Source: Hippopus hippopus (Eukaryota; Mollusca; Bivalvia; Cardiida; Cardiidae). From it: a stretch of 64,000 nucleotides of DNA. The position numbers were made by a program, and so were the translations under genes. Positions within the stretch are counted from its first letter, which is position 1. Each line of letters begins with the position of its first letter. A model generated the notes under the pieces. It saw only the letters and a program-made list of their open reading frames with translations. It did no database searches and was not told the DNA's origin. Positions 1 through 10,232 of this stretch are shown piece by piece. The stretch is taken from contig OX328102.1 in assembly GCA_946811185.2 (NCBI GenBank), positions 16,927,194-16,991,193 of the forward strand, written 5' to 3'.

Positions 1-759
1 CGGAATGTCCAAGACCCAAAGCGCAGAACTTTAGACAATAAGCAAGAGGCTAAATTTAGATCACTCTATACATCTATTTATTTCATATTTCTGTGCTCGC
101 TTGTTTATTCAAAACTCTACGTGTAATGTAGATGCCAATCTACCCTCAGCAGGCCCAATCTGCGTTTGTCTCATGGTTTGGGGTTAAAAAAAAAAAACTG
201 ACCAGAACCGTGCAAATACAAGATCAGCCTGCAAAGCAGCATGTTCCTTGGGGTCTGATTTTAATCTAAGCCTTCTGCAAAAGCTTCTTAAGCAGCTCAT
301 GCCGGCCAGATATCTAAGTCGAAAGAATTTTGTTTCGATCTGAGCGCCTGCGTTGTAAATATTATCGAACTACGCACGGTAAAGATCAAAGTATTTTGCA
401 AACGTCATAATTCGGCCATTTCCGTAACTATATGTTGACCGACGGATCTAATTCGATAAGCCTCGGGTTATTCGTTAAGTTCAGCTACGGAATAGACCGA
501 GTTATAATTGGTGAAAATGATTCCTCGGGAGTTGCCGCATGTGGTATTTTCATCCCCGGTGACTATACATCTATGTATCTTATATATCTTAATGTATTTG
601 TTCATTATGAACCAAAGACCATCTGTTTTATGTAAAACTGACGTTTGTTCCACAACATAAAATAAATCATTAGGCTGTTTAGGAAGTTCTATTTATAGAT
701 TTGCCGCATAACATATACTTAATGGATAAATATTTTATTGAAAACCTTGTCTTTCAGCT
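1..759. other. No gene or repeat recognised
   Basis: I see no recognisable gene or repeat here. Two short overlapping frames near 432-653 lie on opposite strands, lack family motifs and look like chance frames. Promoter motifs for the tRNA gene just downstream are internal to that gene, so nothing upstream can be called. Confidence 0.5.
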
Positions 760-832
760 GCCTCCATAGCTCAGTGGTTAGAGCACTGGTCTTGTAAACC
801 AGGGGTCGTGAGTTCGATCCTCACTGGGGGCT
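760..832 (+). tRNA. tRNA-Thr (anticodon TGT)
   Basis: A complete cloverleaf folds without mismatches in the inner arms. The acceptor pairs 760-766 with 825-831, with one T-G pair. The D stem is GCTC/GAGC (769-772 with 781-784). The anticodon stem is CTGGT/ACCAG (786-790 with 798-802) around loop CTTGTAA, placing anticodon TGT at 793-795, which reads ACA (Thr). The T arm is GTGAG/CTCAC with loop TTCGATC. The discriminator is T832. There is no intron and no encoded CCA, as expected in a eukaryote. The A box (TAGCTCAGTGG) and B box (GTTCGATCC) are intact, and a T-run at about 841-850 can terminate Pol III. It differs from the SINE heads in the window in having an undamaged fold and no SINE body downstream. 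It is probably functional, although a very young SINE-related or pseudo-tRNA copy cannot be excluded. Confidence 0.9.
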
Positions 833-840
833 TTCTGGAG

Positions 841-850
841 TTTTTTTTTT
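841..850 (+). terminator. Pol III T-run terminator of the tRNA gene
   Basis: An uninterrupted T-run begins eight bases after the tRNA 3' end, the usual Pol III stop signal. Position and length fit, but no transcript data exist. Confidence 0.6.
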
Positions 851-1300
851 TCTTACATCTGTATAAATACTTTTCTTCATTAATTATCTCATTTATTCCC
901 TCTTACTTTTTTTACCTACGTTTCAGGAAAAAGACCTACATTAATTCACTTGCGCATTCATTCGATATATATATTTTTTTTTTCATTTTTTTGTTTTCAT
1001 GTATGTAATGTTTTTTAGTTTAAACATATTTTATTGCCAAGTTAGGTTACAAGAATAAAATTTACAGTACAGAACAATATACATAATCAAACGACTAGGC
1101 AAAAGGGTCTGAGAATGTATGTAATGTATCTTAACGATCCATGCAAGTCTGTATTTTCTCCCAGTTTTTTTCTCGTATTTTCCCATAGGGTCTTACTTAT
1201 CTGTGTTACTTATTGGATACAAAATTACTGCATTAAGTCTTGACGGATCAAGTTAGCTGTGGATGTTTTATCAAGGGACAAAAACCCATTGCATCTCTGA
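851..1300. other. AT-rich stretch, nothing recognised
   Basis: T-rich, low-complexity sequence. One short frame (808-1008) overlaps the tRNA and encodes mostly Phe and Leu from T-runs, so it is not credible as a gene. Confidence 0.5.
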
Positions 1301-1325
1301 TAGAAACTAGAGGTGCTTTAGCGGA

Positions 1326-1388
1326 AGGCGTAGATCAAGATCAGACTGCACAAAACGTGTAGTCTGATCTTTGATCTACACTGACTGC
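1326..1388 (+). repeat. TTAA-A MITE, hairpin remnant
   Basis: Imperfect copy of the A hairpin, starting GTAGATCAAGATCAGACTGC and ending with the matching arm TCTGATCTTTGATCTACA. The terminal TTAA ends are not recognisable. Confidence 0.7.
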
Positions 1389-1636
1389 TTCCTTCTCCAT
1401 CTTTGGACTTAAGTATTTTACTTAGTCATTCTTAACGTTAAGAAAATTAACTATTTTCTTCTGGATAGTATTCTAAGCCCTTGAAAAAAGAGTAATTCTC
1501 ATACTGCGCTCATAGAGTTTTAAACTTAACCAAGTATGAATAGCATATGAAATTCTTGAGTTAACCTATATCTGGCTGAATGTAAAAGAAAAGCATGGCT
1601 AAGAGCGCAGATTCCACGTGCTGACCTAATATGGGT

Positions 1637-1876
1637 ATTTTACCGTTTGCCACATAATCCCGAGTTTTTATGACCCTGACGAAGAATGCTTTTGAAAACA
1701 TTGTGGGGAAAAGGAGAAAATGCTGGGAACCAGCATTTACTCCTTTTTCCCACTATGTTTTCTTGCCTTCAACAGACAAACCCCTACAAGAAAATCCACA
1801 TCTATTTTGTCGTCTGCAAGTGCTTTCAATGCATACCACTCTGTATACCAAAATTGCGTCGTCAGGTAAGGGTGTT
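1637..1876 (+). mobile_element. TTAA-B MITE, degenerate
   Basis: The left end reads close to TTTACCGTTTGCCACATAAT. The central palindrome lies at 1695-1762 (GAAAACATTGTGG... CTATGTTTTC), and the right flank keeps the family motif TTTTGTCGTCTGCAAGTGCT. Frames at 1670-1976 run across it and are artefacts of the repeat. Confidence 0.8.
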
Positions 1877-2133
1877 GAGAAAAGAAAAAAAAAAACTAAA
1901 CAATGGACGTATTATCAAAAAGAGAAGCTTAAGATCAGACTGCACGACCCTGGAATGTGATCTTGAGGTAATTTGATACACAGGGTTTCTGCTTAACTCA
2001 TCACATCTGGGGGGAAAAGAAAAATGATGACTTAGATGAAAATGTCATTGTAAAATCTTGATTATCAAAGAAGATCATAATACTAAACATATTCGTAATT
2101 AGAGAATTTAGTAAATAAGAATAAATTAGGTCG

Positions 2134-2200
2134 GGAAAACATTGTGGCAAAAGGAAAAAATGCTCGTTACAAGTAATTTCTCCTTTTGCAACAATGTTTT
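2134..2200. repeat. TTAA-B palindrome remnant
   Basis: Both arms survive (AAAACATTGTGGCAAAAGG and CCTTTTGCAACAATGTTTT) around a mutated centre. Outer ends are absent, and the sequence to the right passes into the tandem block at 2165-2955. Confidence 0.7.
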
Positions 2201-2955
2201 AAAATGTCTTCTGCTGTGAAACGTTAACAGATTGTCGTCTGCAGGACTAAGGTGTTAATTACGTAAATCCTTTAAAACAATGACTCCTTCGAGATTTAGA
2301 AGTTGACAGGCTGTATCTGATTTCTAATTAGATATCTTTTTTTTAGAATTACATGTACAAGCAATTTCTCCTTTTGCATCAATATTTTAAAAAATCGTCT
2401 GCAGCAAGATGGAAAAAAAATCATCTGCTCTAGGTTATGTGTTAATTACGAAGAGCCTTTAAATTAATGACACCTTGGAGATCGCCAAACTGACAGACCG
2501 TATCTGATTTCTGATTGGATGAATATGGAATTAGAAGCGCGTTTTCGTTTCTGTCACATTTTTTTTTAAACAGCCGTATCTAATTTCTAACACATGCATC
2601 TAAAATTACATGCATTATATTTGTTTTCTTTCTACCATACTGTTTTCAAATGTCTACTTTGCGATGAAAAAAAAAATGTCGTCTCTTCGAAATGTGTTTT
2701 AAAAAAAAAGCCTATAAATTAATGGCTCCGTTGAGATATCCCAGCTGACAGGCAGGCATTAAGTCGCTGCCGCATCATTTAGAAATAGGAGTAATTTCGT
2801 CGGGTTTTTTTCCACGATGTTTCCCAAGTCATATGCTGCAGTGCCACAGAAAATGCCGTCTGCAAAAGATGATTTGTTAATCAACAAAAACAACCTTTGA
2901 ATTAATGGCGCCTTTGAGATCTCCAAGCTGACAGACCGTATCTAGTTATCTCCTC
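2165..2955. repeat. Degenerate tandem repeat, about four units (family K)
   Basis: A module recurs four times: CTCCTTTTGC or similar, a GTCGTCTGCA-like motif, GTGTTAATTACG, an A-rich stretch, then TTAATGRCNCCTT, GAGAT and CTGACAG. GTGTTAATTACG occurs at about 2250 and 2439; diverged versions lie near 2693 and 2874. Spacing is uneven (about 180-255 bp). The unit contains a piece of the TTAA-B right arm, so an element fragment appears to have been amplified along with flanking DNA. Confidence 0.65.
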
Positions 2956-2961
2956 GTCCCA

Positions 2962-3163
2962 TTAACCCTAAACCTGCTAAAGAACTAAAATGAAACTTTC
3001 ACGTCGACAGTTAAAACCGAAATTTTGCTATTTCAAAGTTATGTTTTTGAAACAAACACCTCCATATCGGACAGTGTAGATCCAAGATCAGACTGCACGT
3101 TCTGTGCAGTCTGATCTTGATCTACACTGTCCGCAAAAGGTCCTTGAGTCGCCTAAAGGTTGA
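2962..3163 (-). mobile_element. TTAA-A MITE
   Basis: Reverse-oriented copy. The left end is TTAACCCTAAACCTGCTAAA and the hairpin is at 3068-3133, with the one-base bulge in GTAGATCCAAGATCAG. The right end is worn (GCCTAAAGGTTGATAA). Confidence 0.85.
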
Positions 3164-3198
3164 TAAGAAATACGAACTATATATTCATTTTCTCCTTT

Positions 3199-3373
3199 GA
3201 AAACATTGTGGATAATGAAGAAAATGCTGGTAACCAACATTTTGTCGTTTACGCACAATGTCCTCTAATCTGTCGTTAAAAAAAAATCTGTTATTCGAGA
3301 CAAACACATTTTGTCGTCTGCAAGTGCTTTGAATTTGGTTAGGTCTAAAATTTTAGCGTCTGCTAAAATAGTA
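3199..3373 (+). mobile_element. TTAA-B MITE, partial
   Basis: The left palindrome arm is clear (GAAAACATTGTGG, ATGCTGGTAACCAACATTTT) and the right arm is decayed. The right flank GTCGTCTGCAAGTGCTTTGA matches the family. Confidence 0.75.
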
Positions 3374-3638
3374 AAACATGGTAAAATGTGACAAACTAGA
3401 GTTTCATTCTCAATTTTCTTTTTTTACTGGTTTCAGCTTCGTGGCACCGTTCATTACTGCCAAGAAAAAATCACTTCCGGTTTCAAACATTAATTAAACG
3501 TTGTGTGACGCCATCCTTTTGATTTCTGAACGGTAGACCGGAAGTAAAAAGAAAAATAAGATGGTCGAACACAGTGATGAGAATTCCATAACCCTGATTT
3601 ACCTCCTAAACGTCTTGCAGACAAACTCTTGCGTCTTG

Positions 3639-3946
3639 GTGATTGATTGTATGGTGTTTAACGCCGTTTTCAACATTATTTCAGTTATATTGCGGTGGCC
3701 AGTGCACCTATCCATGCCTTTCTGAAATCTATTTTACCAGTACTCCTCAAAATTTTCTTTCCAAGCCACTGGCTGCTTTACCACATAACCATCGTCGAAA
3801 CAATGGTCAGCGGTGGGAGAGGAATGAATCCTGTCGCAATTATTATCATCAATCCTCGGAAAGAAATTGGCCGAGCCAGGGATCGAACCCACGACCCCAT
3901 GTTCTCAAGTCCTGCACGCTACCGACTGAGCTACCGGGGCTCAGCT
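3639..3946 (-). mobile_element. tRNA-derived SINE (family S1), full length with TSD
   Basis: Read on the minus strand, a tRNA-like head (GGTAGCTCAGTCGG as A box, GGGTTCGATCCC as B box) is followed by a body shared with copies near 18.98, 48.0, 54.8, 56.6 and 59.6 kb, and a 3' end of CAATCAATC type. A direct repeat, TTGCGTCTTG, flanks it at 3629-3638 and 3947-3956 and reads as a target-site duplication. The two overlapping frames 3643-4042 are translations of this SINE, not genes. Confidence 0.9.
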
Positions 3947-4070
3947 TTGCGTCTTGTAGCAGACCATAATTTAAAACACTGTGACAAAAAGGTAAAAACC
4001 GTCCGTGACAATAGTTCCTTTTGTCAAAATGTGTATCTATGATGTTAGCTTTGATTCGTGAAGATTATTT

Positions 4071-4326
4071 GAGCCATGCTCTTTGAAAAGGGGGCTTCAT
4101 ACATTTGTGAAAAGAATCGATTCATGTCAGCCTGCGCAGTCCGCAGGCAGAAACTTTTTGCTATCTTTAAATTTTCTGCATGTCAAAGGATAATCCTATC
4201 TCATAATTCAGTCGGTTGTTAGACAAATTGGATTTTTATAGATCTCCAATTATGAGATGTCTTGCTTGGTACAATGCATTACAGAGATGCATTAAGCCCT
4301 CTTTTGCCAGAGAATGTCTCATATGT
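4071..4326 (+). mobile_element. Family C MITE
   Basis: Starts GAGCCATGCTCTTTGAAAAG and ends in the inverted counterpart (GATGCATTAAGCCCTC ... CTCATAT). The GC-rich core CAGCCTGCGCAGTCCGCAGG is shortened. Full copies recur at 26.9, 50.2 and 62.2 kb. Confidence 0.85.
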
Positions 4327-4345
4327 ATTTGAAGCGCAAAATATA

Positions 4346-4899
4346 CTCAGCAAAACTTCTAACCGGCCACTGTTGTTTCTCCTGTAAATTTGAGCAAGTA
4401 ATAGACAGGTAAATAAAAATAACTTATAACATATATCTGGACGTTACACATGATATTGTAATGAAAAGATTCCCGATTTTGCCGATAAAAGGTATCTTTT
4501 TTCAAAAAAAGGGAAATCACATGGTTGTGCATGCGCGGTGTCTATCAGGCAAGCCAGGTCAAAAAGAGAAGCATACATTACTGAAATTCATCAGCAATAA
4601 GGAAAAAACATGAAAACTGTTTTCTGCACAAAAATATAAGCCGAGAGAAGAAGCGTGAAGTTTTCAAAAGAATGATTTTTAAATTTTCAATGTTAAGTAA
4701 ATGAATGTTTAATTACTTTATTTCAATAGAACAAGTCAACAAATTCTTTTCAAACTTAGGCTGGAGTATGCTTTTATACTGGTCAATTATTCTCCAAAAA
4801 ATCAAACTGAATGAACTGCCTCTTTTCTGGACAGCGGACGCCAGAAGAGGTCTACGGGGAATTCCGGCTTAAAAATGGCCGTTTAGAAGTTTTGATTAG
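4346..4899. mobile_element. TA-flanked MITE (family L), Tc1/mariner type
   Basis: Ends are near-identical inverted repeats: CTCAGCAAAACTTCTAACCG on the left and, on the opposite strand from the right end, CTAATCAAAACTTCTAAACG. TA lies outside both ends (4344-4345 and 4900-4901), the target duplication used by Tc1/mariner elements. The 554-bp interior has no credible frame. I see only this copy in the window. Confidence 0.75.
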
Positions 4900-4905
4900 T
4901 ATGTA

Positions 4906-5146
4906 TGAGCCACGCTCTGGCGAAAGGGGGCTCATTGCACTTCCATGATGCATGACACCAGCCCAAGTCATCACATAATTATGGATATATAATAGACACT
5001 TTTTTAAACATCCGACTTAATCATGTGGTAGACTGGTCCTTTGACATACAGAAAATTGACCAATAGCGGAAAGTTTCGGCCCTGGCTGACCTGGGTCAAT
5101 ACTTTTTGCAGATGTGTTTAGCCCCCTTTTTACAGAGCATGGCTCA
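4906..5146 (-). mobile_element. Family C MITE, core-deleted
   Basis: Begins TGAGCCACGCTCTGGCGAAA and ends CAGAGCATGGCTCA, with TA outside both ends (4904-4905, 5147-5148). One arm of the GC-rich core is missing. It sits five bases from MITE L. Confidence 0.85.
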
Positions 5147-5150
5147 TATA

Positions 5151-5670
5151 AAATCGACATCTTTCGACGGTTGATTATACAACCCACTGAAACTAAGGAA
5201 GATTTTCATCCTGTAGGCTTGACTAAACAAGCAGACGGTATAGATTTGCGATAAGACCCGTTCTCTGCAGTAAGCCTATGACTTTGATCTTTGCCGCCCG
5301 CAAAATCTCCATGTTTTAGCCTATTGCGCCAAAGGATTTAAGTCCATTATAGAAGGTATCCAAGGGCATAGGGCTGTCCGGGGTCCTGCCCCAAGGACGG
5401 GGTTAAAGGGGTAGAGCACCATAATTATGGATAGAAAATCAAATCTTCGGGAATTTTCGATGCACAGCTGCGTTTTGCGTATCGGTAGCTACGCCATTGA
5501 TAACGAAGTTGATAATTAGTAAAACATGACGTCGAAAGTATAACATTGATTCAAGGTAATGAGTTTCTTCATCAATGAAACATAATGCGTAAAAGATAAG
5601 AATGGTTATAAAAAAAGTCATTTCCGTCTTAACGATGTATCAATCAGAATCGAAGTACTTTAAGTGCTTG
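5151..5670. other. Unassigned single-copy-looking stretch
   Basis: Nothing recognisable. A weak A-like fragment (GCAGACGGTATAGAT) occurs near 5233. The minus frame at 5439-5621 is short, hydrophobic and without a motif. Confidence 0.4.
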
Positions 5671-5677
5671 GTTGATT

Positions 5678-5835
5678 GAATAAATGGCGTTTTACGTCAC
5701 TAAAAACAGTATTTCAGTTATATCATGGCAACAAGTCACATATTCATGCATGTCCTTGGTTTTTATCAGTACTAGGCCAGGGTTCAGAAGTGTCTTGCCC
5801 AAGAACACTCGCACGAAGAAAAAAACAGCTTGAAA
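5678..5835 (-). repeat. SINE S1 3'-body fragment
   Basis: GTATTTCAGTTATATCATGG and the following bases match the distal body of S1 read on the minus strand. The tRNA head is absent. Confidence 0.55.
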
Positions 5836-6172
5836 AGTGGATTTGCTGTATTTAGCAATGGTATAGAAGAATAGAAAAATAATTCTTTACTATATGTAGT
5901 ACACGTTTATGAAAATAATTGATGGAACAAGCAGAAATTGGCCAGCCTAACAGGCATTGTAAACGTGTTGCTTATGAATTGTTAATTGATCCAGTTGACT
6001 GGTTAGCCAGCGCACCGTGATGCAAGAAACCAAGCAATTCATAACACGGTATTTGGTTCCGATTACAACGATCGTAATAACAGGAGTTGCTATGAAAGTC
6101 TGCTAAAAATTAGTTCAGAAAATTAAAGAACCCTCCCCCCTTTTTTAAGAAGGGTAAAGGATTCTATGCTGT

Positions 6173-6412
6173 GTCCTAGTAGCTCAGAGGTAACGCCAAA
6201 TGCTATTGATACGGATTTCAAATCCATCATCGTGTCATTTCAAAACCACTGCTGGGCTGATTTTCTCCATAAACATTGTTGCAGCAATTTTCAGCGATGA
6301 GAGAGGAATGGATTCTGATGACTATCATCAGTCCCCGATAAGAATTCAGCCGTGCTGGGATGCTACCCCAATGGTTCAAATCCTGTACGTTACTGACTGA
6401 GCTACCGTAGAG
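6173..6412. mobile_element. Composite SINE with two opposed tRNA-like heads
   Basis: At the left, TAGTAGCTCAGAGGTAACGC is an A-box-like head on the plus strand. At the right, TACTGACTGAGCTACCGTAG is the A-box end of an S1 head on the minus strand. Between them lies body sequence of S1 (GCAGCAATTTTCAGCGATGA, GAGAGGAATGGATTCTGATG). Frames 6200-6487 are translations of it. Confidence 0.6.
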
Positions 6413-6729
6413 CGCTGACATAGTGGCATGGATGTATTCTATCTGATACAGAAACGAAAAACTATTTGTAAAGAAAATAGACGGCATAGAAGGTATTGAA
6501 ATATGAATATTATAGATTTGCTCGTAAATAGGACGGCAGGATGCCGCAGAATAAACATGTCCTCATATTGACTAATCGCAAATTACAATTTCTTCATTCC
6601 AGTATATAAATACCAAGAAGTAGATCAAAAGCTAACGTAGTCAGCTACTCCGGAAAAAATAGATTTTGTTATCTGAATGCATCTTTTGTGAAGGTTTGGA
6701 TGTATCAGAATACATTTCATAAAAATAAT

Positions 6730-6794
6730 GGGCAGTACAGATCCAAGATAAGATTGCGCGTTTTGTGCACACGTGGTCTTGATTCATACTGTCC
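6730..6794 (-). repeat. TTAA-A hairpin remnant
   Basis: Decayed arms GTACAGATCCAAGATAAG and GTCTTGATTCATACTGTCCG. The outer ends are lost. Confidence 0.65.
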
Positions 6795-7174
6795 GCAAAG
6801 ACACCTTAATTCGTCCTCAGGGAATTTGTCCCACAGGGTTACGAGGATTAAAGTTCAATAGGTAGGTATGATATTGTGTATTTGTTATCTAAGATGTCAG
6901 GCCCCCAGTGATCTGTCAGCTCCAAAATGGATTGTTGGTGCGCTATTCCGCTTTTAGAACCAATCGATCAGTGACATTATGTTGGCGTGGCGGAATCTCA
7001 GTGGAAAAAAAATAGGTCTAAGAACTGATCAACAATCGATTTGGCTTTGATAAACCTTTGGTTGTTTGGTTGCCTGCTGTTTGTCTGTCCGTTAGTTGGT
7101 TGTCTCAATTGTTGTTGGTTCGAGGTTGGGTAGTCGGATGAATAGATGGACGGGACAGACGGATAGATGGATAA

Positions 7175-7625
7175 ACAGATTGATTGATTGATTGATTGAT
7201 TGATACATTCAATCAGTCATTCATTCTAATTTATTCATTCACGATGTTCTTTCGTCGTGAATGCAATAGATTCTTTCCCTCCATGGTTCCGAGCTATCTT
7301 ACTTTCTACTTTCGACATTCGACATTCTCTGGTCGTTACTTTCGCCCTTTTTTACTTTGGTCTCTTTAAATAGTGGATCAATATGTTGATGGGTGAAACA
7401 ATCCATCGTCGGTTATTCCGTCCGTTCGTCCGTCCGTCCTTCCACAGTGACTTCCCTGCCTGCCTGCCTGCCTGCCTGCCAGCACACTTTCTAAGTGGCT
7501 CTATATCGCAAGGTAAAAACAAGTTCAAGCCAAATGAAGATAGTTAAAAATTAATCCTTATTACAATCTTTTCTTTTTCAATGATATTAAACCCTGGTAG
7601 TGCTGAATGAATGAATGAATGAAAT
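7175..7625. repeat. Cluster of tetranucleotide microsatellites
   Basis: (TGAT)n near 7180-7204, CCGT/CCTT-type runs near 7420-7442, (CTGC)n near 7457-7482 and (TGAA)n near 7606-7622, separated by unique sequence. Confidence 0.85.
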
Positions 7626-8016
7626 TGACATTCTCAGTCAGTAATACAGTTGCAAATACGTACATTGTGGGGATTAAAAAAAAACAGTGGTCTCTTTGTC
7701 AGAATATCTTCAAAGAAGCGAAAGGACTGCACATTATGTGATCTTGGATCTAAACTGTTCGCATGAGCAATACAATCCGGTTTCGGCGCTACAAGACTTA
7801 TTCATCTTGTCGGGTCTCATGAACAGTATGGTACAAAAATGTCTGACGAACTGGAACGGAAATTGTCGATGTACGCGTCGCTAATAAAACCTGTAAGACG
7901 TACATGTACATGTATAGTCACCTTTATCTTGTACATGTATAGTCACCTTTATCTCTGTGTACATATTGTTCCTGTCTGTCGATATTCATCATTACTTTTC
8001 ATACACGTATTAACCT

Positions 8017-8206
8017 TTAATCCTTTACCACATAATCCCAAATTTACCAACTCGTAGAAAAAAACACATTGTAGAAAGAAGAAAAAAGCTGGTAACCTAC
8101 ATTAATGTTTTCAAACCTTTCAGAGACAAAACCAAGCATTTGATTATGTCTTAAAAATGCTTTCAGTTTGAGCTTGTCTAAAATTTTGTCGTTAAGTAAA
8201 AGTTCA
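8017..8206 (+). mobile_element. TTAA-B MITE, right palindrome arm deleted
   Basis: The left end TAATCCTTTACCACATAATC and the right flank GAGCTTGTCTAAAATTTTGT are both present. The core keeps ACATTGTAGAAAG...GCTGGTAACC but lacks most of the second arm. Confidence 0.75.
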
Positions 8207-8288
8207 AAGCGGCTCCTACAGCTGCTTTTGCGGCCAATGTAGATTAACACCAGTCTACACAAAACGTGTAATCTGACATTTGAAATAT

Positions 8289-8357
8289 ATTGTCCGCTTT
8301 GCTGAGACATTCAGGACAAAAGCAATCTTGATATTACTCTATACAGGGCTTTATTTC
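8289..8357 (+). repeat. Direct repeat flanking element E1, left copy
   Basis: ATTGTCCGCTTTGCTGAGAC ... ACAGGGCTTTATTTC. It closely matches 8722-8789 on the other side of E1. Confidence 0.75.
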
Positions 8358-8712
8358 ATGCTTTCCGGTAGGTTATCGATTAATATCGGTGAAATATTTT
8401 TCGATATGTCATGGTTACGACCAGTGAAAGATACCGCTTTTTATACTCTAACTCTTCAATTGAATTTACACTACATTTCTCACGCTTGACGTAATATCGT
8501 AATACGTTGCTATGCGGAGGGGGTACGCCACGGGGAATAACCGAAAAGAACTGTTCTGGATTTTGATGTAAGTTCCTCCCAAAAAGGCTTAAAAGCATGA
8601 AGTAAATAGAATTTTTTTTTTCGGTGAAAGATCGAAATTTATTTCATCTCGTATAAAAAAAATTATTACTCGATGAAATAAATTTCGATCTTTCACCCAA
8701 AAAAAATATCCA
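8351..8712 (+). mobile_element. Element E copy 1 with terminal hairpin
   Basis: Begins TTATTTCATGCTTTCCGGTA. A partial inverted copy of that motif (AAAAGCATGAAGTAAATAGA) lies near 8592. The element ends in a hairpin whose arms are GTGAAAGATCGAAATTTATT and its complement, ending CACCCAAAAAAAA. Two more copies are at 34.36 and 41.15 kb. No transposase is seen. The superfamily is undetermined. Confidence 0.75.
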
Positions 8713-8721
8713 CTATTTATT

Positions 8722-8789
8722 ATTGTCCGATTGGCTGAGACATTCTGGACAATAGCAACCTTGATATTGCTCTCTACAGGATTTATTTC
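8722..8789 (+). repeat. Direct repeat flanking element E1, right copy
   Basis: ATTGTCCGATTGGCTGAGAC ... ACAGGATTTATTTCC, about 85% like 8289-8357 by eye. At this length it is a local duplication rather than an ordinary target duplication. Confidence 0.75.
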
Positions 8790-9039
8790 CTTAAACTGAT
8801 ATGTCCCTTGGTAACTCGTCTCCAGACAACAGACTTTAGACTCGTCGAGTTTGAAAATATTTCAATACAGCGAAGAAACTGTGGTTTAAATCATTGTATT
8901 TGTCTTATAAATGACACATGACAAAATCGAAGCGGCGTTGACAGAGGAATGATTAAGTAATTGACGTAAAAGTCAATCAATCTATCTATCAAGGAAATCG
9001 ACAATTTCCGGTTATTTCCGGCTATTTCCGCCAATTTCC

Positions 9040-10010
9040 GGTGATTCAATGGTCAATCGATCAAAAGACAAATTAAAGGTTAATCTCAGTCAGCATAAAA
9101 CAAGATTATCTTCTGGCTGTTCTTGGTAATTTTTGTCCAAACCAAATTTACAGAAATTAAATTTAATCGGGCTATTTTCCTTTTATGCAGTCAAACAACA
9201 TTAAGTTTTAGGTATGCTATGGCAAAATTTGACAGCAGATCCCGGCTATTTTTAGAAATTTCTTGTGATTGTGTCAATGGACCATCAGAATTTTGGATCC
9301 TGCAAATATTAATCTCAGTCGGCATGTCATAAGTATATCCGGGGGTCATTTTTGATATTTTTTCCAGTCAAATTCACAGAAATTTAACTCTTATCCTGTT
9401 GAATAAGTTAAATGAATACCTGACAGTAAAACACCGAAATAATGCTATTTAAAAATTATTGGGGGGGGGGGGGGGAGGAAGATGTTATCTCTTTATCGGA
9501 CAGCGTAGATCCAAGATCAGACTGCACGTTCTGTGCAGTCTGATCTTGATCTACTGTCTGCAAAAGGTCCTTGAGCTGCGCTTAGCAGCCTAATGGTTAA
9601 GCAACATTAAGATTAAGCACATATTTAATCATCATATCATAAGCAGTCTAATGGTTAAGCATACATTTAAAGGTTGAACAACAATCATTTGAGCATAACT
9701 TAAAGATTACCTAAGTCTTGCAACCTACTTTAAGCATCTTGTTGCAAACTACAATGCTAGAAGATGTGACTCCTGCAACGAGCAATTTCTTTTTCAGCCA
9801 CAACGTTTTTACTTGCGTTTTAGCAATGAACTCCAAGGAAAGCGGCGATCCCTGGCTAATATCCGCTGATCAATTGGTCAAAAGACCAACAGACATTTTG
9901 ATCTGGCAGAAATTAATCTCAAGTCGGCATAAAATAAGATTATCTTTGGGTCATTTTGGCTATCATGTGTCCAGTCGGAAACTGCACCAATTTATTATAT
10001 ACAGACAACA
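9040..10010 (+). repeat. Three diverged copies of an interspersed module
   Basis: TTAATCTCAGTCAGCATAAAACAAGATTATC near 9080 recurs as TTAATCTCAGTCGGCATG near 9309 and TTAATCTCAAGTCGGCATAA near 9913. Nearby copies also share a GATCAATTGGTCAAAAGACC-like motif and a CAGTCAAATTCACAGAAATT-like motif. The second copy is interrupted by TTAA-A at 9384. No coding potential was recognised. Confidence 0.5.
9384..9600 (-). mobile_element. TTAA-A MITE
   Basis: The left end is TTAACTCTTATCCTGTTGAA, the hairpin is at 9498-9560 with a short deletion in the right arm, and the right end is CAGCCTAATGGTTAA. A run of about 14 G near 9461 lies inside it. Confidence 0.9.
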
Positions 10011-10084
10011 TTGGATGGGGCATAACGCGCTCAAAGCAAAAAATTAATTAACTTATTTCCATCTACAGACGAGTTTTTTCTTGT

Positions 10085-10135
10085 TTCACTGCAGACCACT
10101 TTTGAAAACATTGTAGCAAAAGGACAAATGTGTCT
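10085..10135 (+). repeat. TTAA-B left-arm fragment
   Basis: CTTTTGAAAACATTGTAGCA then AAAGGACAAATG. Truncated before the palindrome centre. Confidence 0.6.
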
Positions 10136-10232
10136 ACAGATAACGAGTTGACCCGACATTTCGAGATTCGTTAAAAGATCTTGTTTACCAATCGCTGACC
10201 AGACAGGATCAATTAGTAGGGTAACGACTTCC

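Noticed and set aside
3894..3941. tRNA gene on the minus strand
   Set aside because: The A and B boxes are fine but the acceptor and anticodon arms do not fold, and the SINE body and target duplication identify it as a SINE head.
3643..4042. Two overlapping frames of 108-115 codons
   Set aside because: Both are readings of SINE S1 with its tRNA head. Both phases are open, and the SINE recurs without conserved frame.
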